A DNA stretch of 64,000 nt from Mesostigma viride (lineage: Eukaryota; Streptophyta; Mesostigmatophyceae; Mesostigmatales; Mesostigmataceae), in contig RPFO01000213.1 in assembly GCA_009746045.1 (NCBI GenBank), forward strand, positions 9,728,025 through 9,792,024, in the 5' to 3' direction. Shown piece after piece: positions 55,901-64,000 of the stretch (position 1 is the first letter of the stretch; every line of letters starts with the position of its first letter). The notes below the pieces were generated by a model. It ran no database searches. It was not told where the DNA came from and saw only the letters and a program-made list of their open reading frames with translations. The position numbers and the translations under genes are program-made.

Positions 55901-58900
55901 AAGATCCCCTTCCACTGAGCCGTGTGGGATGGGCCTCCTCTCCTTGTAGCAGCAACTCCCTTCTTTTAAAGGGAGACCATGTATTATAATTATAGTAATG
56001 TACAAGGATTCTGAAGCCACTGATAGGCGATGGGATTGGAAGCGTGGGGACAGAACCCGCTGGCTCACCCAAGGAACGCAGGCACTTGAAACAGGAAAGA
56101 GGACCTCTATAGTATACGATAAGAGGACCTCTAGATGATAAGGAAAGAGGACCTCTATAGTATACGATAAGAGGACCTCTAGATGATAAGGAAAGAGGAC
56201 CTCTATAGTATACGATAAGAGGACCTCTAGATGATAAGGAAAGAGGACCTCTATAGTATACGATAAGAGGACCTCTAGATGATAAGGAAAGAGGACCTCT
56301 ATGGTATACGATAAGAGGACCTCTAGATGATAAGGAAAGAGGACCTCTATAGTATACGATAAGAGGACCTCTAGATGATAAGGAAAGAGGACCTCTATAG
56401 TATACGATAAGAGGACCTCTAGATGATAAGGAAAGAGGACCTCTATAGTATACGATAAGAGGACCTCTAGATGATAAGGAAAGAGGACCTCTATGGTATA
56501 CGATAAGAGGACCTCTAGATGATAAGGAAAGAGGACCTCTATAGTATACGATAAGAGGACCTCTAGATGATAAGGAAAGAGGACCTCTTAGATTATTCGA
56601 TCAGAGGACCACTATACTATAAGGTAAGGAGGACCACTAGATTATAATGTAAAGGGGACCACTAGATGATAAGGAAAGAGGACCACTAGACTAAAATGTA
56701 AGAGGACCAGAGGTCGCAGGCGCGGCGCTCATGGGTGTGCCCCCACGGACCCCTTGTTGGCCCTGCCGCGTAATCCTTTCATACGTCAACATCGACAGGG
56801 CCAGCAGCCGCCGGCCGTGAAAGACCAGCCGCCACAGAAGCAAACCCCCGCGGTAGCGCCCTGGTTACAGCAGCCAGCAGGCACGCCGATGGTGAGCCAG
56901 GCGTGTGGTAGCACGATGCAGCAGAAAGCCTGAACGGCGGTTCATTTAAACTACTGAGCAGCTTTTGTGGTGGCTATTGTAATTACGGAAGGAGTGTGTC
57001 GTCTACTATGTCCTGCTGTTCTCCCACACAATTTATAAATATTCGGGTTGGTGCTTGTGTGCAGCCAGCGATGCGTTGTTGGACCTTTGAATCTCCTACT
57101 GCACACTCCTTTGCCCCAACCCGCACCCCCAGATCATTGCGTCTCTTTGTCCCCTCTTCTTCTCCCAATTTTGTGGAGTCTATAGCGCCATTTTGGGGGG
57201 GTGTAAACCCTGAACCTCACCCTGAAACGTCAGCCCTTTCTTCAATCACGGTATGCTCATTCTGTAAATGATATTTCCTCTGTTCTGTGCTCACCAGGGA
57301 CTTGAGCACACATCAACTATCTGTGCCAGATTGCCAGGCTTGTATACCACCTTCTCTTGTGTACCCCCTTGTTCTGCCACTCGTTCCTCCTACTAGGGTT
57401 GGGCTACTCGGTTGGGCCGTACCCATTACTTCTGGCATCCTCTGCCAGGTGCTCCTCTGCACAGCCAGGTGGTGGCTCCCCGTGTTCCTCTTCCCACTCC
57501 TGTTCTCATGCAGCGGTTTCCTGGTCAGGCTATCGTTTTGTGTTTTACCGCGAAATCCCGTGACGTTGTTGCTGACTCTATTGCCTTTCAATTGTTGTGT
57601 CTACTTACTGTGGGAAACGCACCTCTGTGCTGTGAATTTTGTTCAGCATGGCTGCGTGCGTTGCCGCGTGTGTTGCCAGGCAAGGAGGCCAGTGTGCCGC
57701 ATCCCGCTTCCATCTGAAAATCGATGGGTGTGCCCCATTCCTCCTCCCTTTCCATTTCCCGCTCCCCTTGCTTCCCTACGTTCTGTTGGAGCTGCTCCCA
57801 GCTGGTATGACCATCGTCAGCTACACGCTGTCAGCTGCACACTACTGGTCAACTATACATCACTGGTCAGCTGTACATGACCGTGACCTCACCATATTAC
57901 TGTGTCTGCGCATGCCTTGGTGTCCCCCGTATTCCTCCCGCCCCCCAACCCTGTTCTTTTTCCGTCCATTCCCCCCCCACCTTATCCCCCTCCCCCCTCT
58001 TCCCAGATGCAGCAGCCCTTCCCCGGAAGTGCGGCCCCGCCGGCCCCCGCGCCGCCCGCCACGTGTGACTGGGCGGAGTACACAGCGCCGGACACGGGTT
58101 TCAAGTACTACTACAACGCCGCGACCGGTGTCAGCGTGGTGAGTAGGCCAGCCTGCACAAGCGCCTTGCCTTGTGAACCGTCACAAGCATGCAGTCAAGT
58201 GCAAGCGCGCAGCCACACTTGCTTTTGATTGATTTCCAGAAAGATTTCGTTTGATTGACGGCGAACCGCGGGATGCCAGTTGGCACACATCGATTAGCAT
58301 CCCAGTTGGGAAACATCAAAGTATCAATTGCGTTTGGACGCGGGCGCCTGGATGCAGTGTGATGATAAAAACAACACACAATTGACATGGCTTCGAAAAA
58401 AGACATGGGGTTAATACGCCCAGTCCCTTCAATTCCCACACCCCGTCCCGTCGCTTGACAATAACCATCCGATCGTGATGCTCGCCGTCCAGTGCTGCTC
58501 ATCCGTTCACCCAGACCCAAGCACATCCAGTGAGGAATAGACAAGTATGTGAAGCCCCCATCCCCATCCATTAACTGTCCGGAACCCCGCTTACTCTCTT
58601 GACACGTCCATGCCACACAACCTTAAATCCACCCACCCTACCAAAACCCCTGCAAACCACTCACCCTACCGAAACCCCTGTAACCCCTGTTATCCAAGCT
58701 CACCTAAGCCCACTTGTTCACCCACCCACTCGTTCACCCACCCAACTGCCTCCCCCTCACGCAACCAGTGGGAAAAACCGGCCGAGTTGACCGCGTTTGA
58801 GGCGCAGCAAGCCGCCGCGGCCGCCGCGCCCCAATCCTTTGCCCCCCCTGCAGGGATGGGGATGCCCCAGATGGGGGGGGTCCCAGGGATGTCGGGCCCT

Positions 58901-61900
58901 CCGCAGGGTGGCCCCCCGTTTGGTGGCCAGTTTGGGTTCCCAGGCATGAACGGGGGCGCGGGCCAGTTCCAGCCGCCGCAGCAGCAGCAGCAGTCGGAGC
59001 CTCAGTATTCTGCGCCGGTAGGTCGGGGTGTCTTGTGCGGTAGGTCGGGGTGTCTTGTGCGTGTTGCTTTGCACACACGCATGGTGCAGTGCAGCCGGAC
59101 TCATTGGCTGCTTGTTCGTCCGACAGGTTGTATTGCGTGCCGATTCGTGGAATCCTTGTGTTTGGGGCCGAGCGAGTGCGGTCCTGGTGTGTGCCGAGAG
59201 CGCGCTGCGGAGGCGCTTAACTTAATTTGTTTGCAACTTTTGTTGTGGATGGTGCCGTGCAATGTAGTTCTGTACCACTGGCATGACAAGTACAAGTGTT
59301 TCGGGTGGGTTACTAGTCGCTCTCTACAACAGTGGCAGTGGCTAGTTTCTATCTAGTATGATGCCCTATTTTATTGTCACCATTGGGTAATCCGCAGCTG
59401 TCCTTCAGATTGCCGTTTTTCGGCCTGTACGTCCCATCAGGTAGCACGCCATTTGTACAGGTGCGGTGCTCATGCAGGGAGGGGCATCATCTTGGCAGGC
59501 AGTACACGCGGGTGTAGTGTATGTGCACCTCGCAAGTAATGCACCTAACGTGTTCTGCCCATTGACGTATAAACCGTAAATACGTGAGAAAGCGCATGAA
59601 GTGTGTAAGTACGGCATTACGCCAACGAGTGTGTAAGTACGGCATTACGCCAGCGAAGCTATCGTGTTTCCAGCCGTGGTCGTCGTGTCTTCCGGTTCCC
59701 TGCGCGCACCGTGCACCCTGCCACCCTGCTTATAGAGATGCATCGACGCGTTTGATTTTGTATGTCTACTTCTCTGATGCTGCCCCCACCACCACCAGGC
59801 GCAGCAGTACATGCCCCCGATGGGCCAGTTCGGCAACGCACCCGCGCAGCAGCAGCAGTCGCAGATGCACGGGGGATCTGGCGGCGGTGGCAGCGGCGGG
59901 GACAACCATGCGCAGGTGAGGCGCATGTGGCCATGTGGGCACAGCAGATAAGCTTCCTTGGTAAGTAGGCTTCCTACATAAGTAGGCTTCCTATAAAACA
60001 TGAGCTTCACGGAAAAGAGGGATCTCTAGATAAGCTTTATAGAAAGTTGAGCTTCATAGAAAAGGACGAGCTTCATAGAAAAACATCCTGAGCCTGTACA
60101 TGAATAGCCGTATAGGACCCCATGCGATGTCTGCTTGGTCCCTCTTCTGACCTTGCCCTTCGTTTCAAAGCTGTCTTTATCCTGACATGCGACACGGCTC
60201 CTTTTCTCTGCTCTGCCTTGCTTTTCTTCTCCTGCTCTGTCGGTGCACCTTTCTCTCCTGTATGGCATGCCGGTGCACCTTTTGTGGGCACTTGTGTGTG
60301 GAACTGCCCCTTTCCCTCAGGGCCCACCTGGCGCCAACCTGTTTGTCTTCCGCATCCCCGATGACTTCACGGATGCGACGATGCGGGACACATTTGCGCC
60401 CTACGGTGCGTGGGAGATATCTTTAGCTACTTGAACCACCTATGCTGAGGATTACATAGCGTAGTGCGTTGTTCTCATACTTGACCCCCCTATACTGAGT
60501 CTTAAATAAGATCGACGTGGTGCGTGTGTTCTTATACTTGAACCCCCTATGCTTAGTCTTTTACAGGATCAATGTGGTGCGTGGAACTCGTCGCATGCCG
60601 CTAAAACATTTGAATACTGAGATGGCTTTATTTCAAGGAACTGAACGGAATACCCTGGCAAAAGCAAGATGGCAGCCATAGATCCAGCATGTATGCAAAC
60701 TTGGTTCATGGGATCCTGTACACGGAGAACGGTTGAGAATGTTATGAATGGGTGGTGGCCGTCGTCGTGCCTAGCATTGAATTGATGACAACCGTTATCA
60801 CATCTACTGTACGTTGCTGCAAATGCCTGCGTTGCCTAGTATGTGCGCTTGCAGGAGGGCACGTGCCACTATAGTATAAATAAGTACACTATTGTATAAA
60901 TAAGTTACAGGATCGCGCATGTGCTGCCGTTGGCTTGCTACCACATGATGCCAGGATTGAGATATCTAAAATAAATTAATTAGTAAAATTAAGATTATCT
61001 ATTTCAGGGTTGCAGCTGGTAGATTAAATTGGTGGGGTCGCATGGTTTTCAGGAATTGGATTTGCAGCATTGGAGAGCAGAGAGGCGCAGATGCGCCGCA
61101 CATGGTCTTTTTGTCACTTCTTGAAACAAGAAGCTTTGTTCTGCGTCTTACGAAGTGTTGCATGCTTGGTCTTCTCGGCCATGTACACGTCTCCATCCCT
61201 GTATGGCCAATCAATGTCTACCTAACCACAGGCAACGTCGTCAGCGCGCGCGTGGGAGTGGAGCCTGGCACAGGCCGCAACCGCGGGTTTGGGTACGTGG
61301 CAGAGTGCATTGCATTGTCGGGTTTTGGGTGTGTGTTTGAGTGCATGGTCAGCGTTGGGTTGCGTGGTCGAGTGCATGGCCGGGGTTGGGGTAGGTGGTG
61401 GAGTGCATGGTCAGGGTTGGGTTGCGTGCTAGGAGAAACGTGGGCTGTTGACCTTGTAAGGTTTGTATTGTTTTGTACTGTTTCGGAAGGGTCGAAGTAC
61501 GTGGAAGGTACTGCATCGTTAAGGTTTTGAAGGATGTGGAGTACAGTGCTTCGTAAGGGTTAAGGCTGCGGACATTGTTTAGTGCTTGTCAAGAGTTGGG
61601 TAGTGGTGGTCCGAAAGACTCAGCGCATACCTCGATGCGTGTTGAAGGTCATGGACTATGGTGTGGTTGGGTTCGACGCCAGCATCTGGGTGTTTCAATG
61701 ATGGATGAAACGTTTCATGGGTTATGCTTTATTGAGGTACCTTTATGCGGCCAGAGATTTGGGGGGGCGTGACAACCACTGGCAGTTATGACTGTGACTC
61801 CTGTGTCTGTCATCACCCCACCCTTTGTCTGACATCAGTCCATATTCCTTGCTGGCCCACCTGCCTCGCTCTTCCTCTCTGTGGGTATCCCCTATTCATG

Positions 61901-62764
61901 GGGGGGTATCCGTGTGCGGTGATCTGTCCCTTCCCATCTGCCGCGAATTTACTGCAGGTTTGTGAGCTACGACAACCCAGCGTCCGCCGACGCAGCCATC
62001 CAGGGCCTCAACGGCACCGCGATTGGAGGCAGGCGGCTCAAGGTAAGCGAGGAACATGAGATATTCCCCGTTTTCTTGTTTCCTTTGGGGGGGGCGGAGG
62101 ACTGAGATAAGACTAGGCCCCATCCACCCTTGATCAAGCCGAGGCCATGCAGCTGGTGAGGAGGTGTGATGTTGGCATGATGTTCTTCCAAAGCCTGCAT
62201 CCTGGAGAGTGTTTTACCCCACTTGTTGGGGGCCCTTGGGGGGTTGGTGGGGAAGGGCTGTTTTGTACTCACGGGAAATTGAGGGAAGGTGTTCAATGTT
62301 GGCAGCCTCGCCATACAGTGTGAAAAATTAGATGGTGTGGTGTGGGAAAATAGGTGGTGTTGCGTATGAAGAATCACACATGTTGTTCCTGTGCCTCCTT
62401 TTTTAAAGGTCAGGGTGAGTGTGTGAAGGCTTTTTAAGTGGTGGTTACCAGACACTTATTGATCAAGGACAATCTTGACATCTTTGCCTGTAATGGTGGT
62501 TTAGTAACAAGGTCCTCTGTTGTTCAGAAGGTGCGTGGTTCGTATGACAGGCTTGAAAAGCGAGTTCCTATCCCTTGATGTCGCCAAGCAGATGGTTTGT
62601 CGTGCCTTGCAGCTCAAGACTTGATGGACTTTTGATTTAAAAGAATGGAACTTCGGGCTGGCCTGGCTTTTCCCATTGGTAATTGGCACTGTTGGTTTCT
62701 TCCGCAGGTGGAGAAGAAGAGAGGCGAGGATCAGCGGGCGGGCGGCCAGTTCAACCCGTACTAA
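41699..62764 (+). CDS. FCA/CELF-like RNA-binding protein: RRM1-RRM2-WW-RRM3 (599 aa, 20 exons)
   Basis: Exons: 41699-41786, 41926-41984, 42175-42250, 47050-47132, 48032-48083, 48520-48596, 49173-49239, 50220-50299, 50721-50782, 51796-51888, 53146-53269, 55168-55227, 56799-56891, 58007-58138, 58769-59017, 59799-59915, 60321-60405, 61232-61292, 61958-62042 and 62708-62764. They sum to 1,800 nt in one frame. RRM1 is about 35-113 (KLFVGS, GCAFVKYP). RRM2 is 128-206 (KLFVGS, GCCFVKF), with the FCA-like stretch VEDVYIMRDLMKQSRGC and ending RFADPKRKPGEER. A Met/Gly- and Gln-rich linker follows. The WW domain has Trp360, YYY372-374, Trp383 and Pro386. RRM3 (511-585) has LFVFRI and RGFGFVSY and ends FNPY, as in CELF/Bruno proteins. 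Such proteins bind pre-mRNA and steer splicing or 3'-end choice; WW domains bind proline-rich partners. Land-plant FCA has two RRMs and WW; CELF has three RRMs without WW. Confidence 0.93.
43893..44708 (+). repeat. 21-bp minisatellite, about 39 copies (intron 3)
   Basis: Units of the form GTGCATGCCTCGCCACACAGC, 21 bases, with A/G and T/C variants at two positions, fill about 0.8 kb of the 4.8-kb intron 42251-47049. Each unit holds a GCATGC palindrome. The period is a multiple of three, so five frames read through, giving false ORFs of 300-370 codons on both strands. Confidence 0.97.
47155..47350 (+). repeat. Purine-rich repeat (intron 4)
   Basis: Units built from GATGAGATGAGGAGAGAGGG and GATGGAAAGGA recur several times immediately after the donor of exon 4. 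Confidence 0.85.
47637..47760 (+). repeat. 23-24-bp minisatellite (intron 4)
   Basis: Five copies of a unit containing TATATCTCGGCCACCATTTC occur, with CCTCTA/CCTATA variants. Confidence 0.9.
48180..48355 (+). repeat. CTGCCCGTGG minisatellite (intron 5)
   Basis: Repeats of GGCTGCCCGTGGCTGCC and GGCTGTCGTGGCTGTC type, about 9-12 bases, precede exon 6. Confidence 0.9.
49293..49470 (+). repeat. TATGGGCCACT minisatellite (intron 7)
   Basis: Units of 15 bases such as TATGGGCCACTGTATGGGGC are repeated about a dozen times just after exon 7. Confidence 0.92.
49660..49892 (+). repeat. (GGGGGT)n array (intron 7)
   Basis: About 230 bases of GGGGGT and GGGGT units lie on the transcribed-sense strand, so the pre-mRNA has strong G-quadruplex potential. 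It lies 330 bases upstream of exon 8, which encodes RNP1 of RRM2. Confidence 0.96.
51290..51600 (+). repeat. About 60-bp minisatellite (intron 9)
   Basis: Four to five copies of a unit containing TAGTTGAAGGGGAGACAACA and CTACGGTACTAGTTTTATG occur at intervals of about 60 bases (near 51354, 51414, 51473, 51532). Confidence 0.92.
52849..52905 (+). repeat. (CA)n microsatellite (intron 10)
   Basis: About 28 CA dinucleotides upstream of exon 11. Confidence 0.98.
53640..55085 (+). repeat. 28-bp minisatellite, about 50 copies (intron 11)
   Basis: Units containing CACCACCCGACACCACCG and CCCCCAAC are 26-28 bases long, varying in C-run length. They fill 1.45 kb and end about 80 bases before exon 12. 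ORFs of up to 677 codons on both strands are artefacts of the repeat. Confidence 0.97.
55437..55545 (+). repeat. 17-bp minisatellite, seven copies (intron 12)
   Basis: GGGCCTATGCTTGCCAA is repeated almost perfectly. Confidence 0.96.
56088..56600 (+). repeat. 45-bp minisatellite with AGAGGACCTCT palindromes (intron 12)
   Basis: Each 45-base unit contains two AGAGGACCTCT odd palindromes separated by ATAGTATACGATA and AGATGATAAGGA. About 11 copies are near-identical, followed by diverged copies to 56710. Confidence 0.96.
60430..60590 (+). repeat. Diverged tandem repeat (intron 17)
   Basis: Two to three units share CTTATACTTGAACCCCCTAT and GAGTCTTA-ATAAGATC-type blocks; the period is roughly 70-75 bases. 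Confidence 0.6.
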
Positions 62765-62992
62765 GTGCCAGACTGATTGTAGCCTTTCAATTGAGTGCCA
62801 GACCGCCTGGAAACACCAGGGAGCGTTGCTCTTGAAGGCAGCTGGGGCTATGCTGACGACTGTCCATGGGTGGCCTTGATGCACAGCTTAAAATTAGGGT
62901 AGATTAGAGGTTGGCTAACAGGATAGCAGGCTTGAGGCCATGGCCCTTGCAATTGCAAGATTGCATTTTCTCATACTTAGTGACGATGCTTC

Positions 62993-63006
62993 TGTAATGA
63001 CTGTAA
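62993..63006 (+). promoter_or_regulatory. Paired TGTAA polyadenylation signals of the FCA/CELF-like gene
   Basis: TGTAA occurs at 62993-62997 and again at 63002-63006, about 230 bases after the stop codon. This suggests a 3' untranslated region of roughly 250 bases. Confidence 0.5.
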
Positions 63007-63296
63007 CTAGAAGGTAGATGGGCCACCTGGCAAAGAAGCTCGCTTTTGCCCGGCAAGGAGTGCGCGTCATTTTAAGCGCAGCATGAAGCAGCCCCTAACA
63101 AGAATCCATTCACATGGGATGGGTTCCAAGAAACATGCAACATGTGTCTGCCTTGGTGTGCATGTCTTGGGGGCGATTGGTGCCGCAAAAGACCTGCCCA
63201 TGAACTGCAAGAACATGTGATTGATTGACTGGTTGCTTGCCCCGGTATGAAAGCCCAGGGAGTTTTCGCCGCCTTACGCTGAACTTGGTCGTTCAG

Positions 63297-63325
63297 CACA
63301 TGCTCCCGTAGGGGAGTCGCGGAGC
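63297..63325 (-). repeat. Solo copy of the retroelement 3' hairpin
   Basis: TGCTCCCGTAGGGGAGTCGCGG is, in reverse complement, a close match to the hairpin region at 63862-63890, with stem CTCCC-CTAC-GGGAG. It is followed by AATAATAAAT, a possible degraded tail. Confidence 0.55.
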
Positions 63326-63519
63326 AATAATAAATGTTTTAGAATTTCCACCCTAAATACTTCGGGTACGTCATGCGCCCATAGGCATGCCACGGAGTAC
63401 TATGCTTATCTCATTATACAATAACTACACAAGAGCTAATCACAAAGATGGTCTGGTCTGCATCAGCGTTTTCATCTTTTTTCCATTTACAATATCAATG
63501 GTGAATCAGAATATCAATG

Positions 63520-63917
63520 GTAGAAGTGATGTTAGACGCCGCAAGGCCCGCATCTTCAAAGAACAGCTAGTAGAGGACATGGGGGGCCTAGGCCGGCCTC
63601 TCCGTGATTTGGAAGAAGATGATGGACAAGGCCAAGTGGGCCCAGGTCATGGAGGACCACGAGCCCCCCCCCGTGGGGAAGCGCCCGCGGGTGCAAACCC
63701 GCGGGAGGCACGCCAGACAGCTCCTAGGGTAGCGTGATGTTGTTTAGATAGATGTTGCAGTTAGTGATGTTGTTAGATAGATGTTGTAGGTAGCTGATGT
63801 AGATAGATTAGACCGGTAGGACTGTTTGCACCCGTCCATCCATCCATCCATCGGGGTTAATGCTCCGTGACTCCCCAACGGGAGCACGAGTCTAATTAAT
63901 TAATTAATTAATTAATG
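63520..63917 (+). mobile_element. LINE 3' end of a second subfamily
   Basis: A frame around 63600-63735 encodes WKKMMDKAKW followed by PPPVGKRPR and a stop. This parallels the C-terminus of the LINE protein at 14575 (TVMQDKTRWKK, PVGKPPPPKRRRR). A CTCCC-CAAC-GGGAG hairpin at 63871-63884 and an ATTA tail at 63893-63916 follow. The copy is 5'-truncated and frame-broken. Confidence 0.7.
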
Positions 63918-64000
63918 GTAGAAGACTGACAATATCCCGGAATCTCCCGAGTGATCCAAAATTGTGTGTTAAACGGGCACGCACCGGGCAGCATGCCATT

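Overview
The window looks like nuclear DNA of a green alga. Protein-coding genes are split by many GT-AG introns with GC-rich exons. The two best-preserved proteins resemble plant proteins: a relative of the flowering-time RNA-binding protein FCA, and an N-terminal acetyltransferase of the NAA60 type. A decayed plastid rpoB piece is present. Several genes are followed by TGTAA, the polyadenylation signal typical of chlorophytes. I cannot name the genus; a chlorophyte is my inference and a streptophyte alga is not excluded.

Layout. 1-1885: the 3' end of one gene and two small ORFs that share a Cys/His module. 2122-2600: plastid rpoB fragment. 3134-14077: exons of one large gene of unknown function; its introns hold a 4.1-kb CCTTGT satellite and arrays of a 46-bp repeat built on the palindrome CCAACGGCCGTTGG. 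14575-23772: a transposon cluster, with one intact non-LTR retrotransposon (LINE) followed by truncated antisense copies, one split by a 2.26-kb TTAA-flanked element. 24034-24863: a 420-bp tandem duplication. 25067-28438 (minus): NAA60-like gene in four exons. 29185-29856: a non-autonomous hAT element with an 8-bp target duplication. 30391-30879: small organelle- or plastid-type membrane protein. 33010-35053: exons of a coiled-coil protein. 35054-40496: satellites and decayed LINE pieces. 40497-40970 (minus): plastid-type DUF3148 protein, head-to-head with the next gene. 41699-62764: the FCA/CELF-like gene, 20 exons, 599 residues, with a different minisatellite in most of its longer introns. 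63520-63917: a LINE 3' end.

The genes do not form a pathway. They are independent nuclear genes: RNA processing (FCA/CELF-like), protein N-terminal acetylation (NAA60-like), plastid proteins (DUF3148, possibly 30391), and unknowns. The main themes are satellite-filled introns, nested transposons that can be ordered in time, and an RNA-binding protein that combines the FCA and CELF architectures.

Exon coordinates were derived by hand from GT-AG sites and phase continuity. For the FCA/CELF-like gene the 20 exons sum to exactly 1800 nt in one open frame, and for the NAA60-like gene the four exons sum to 831 nt.
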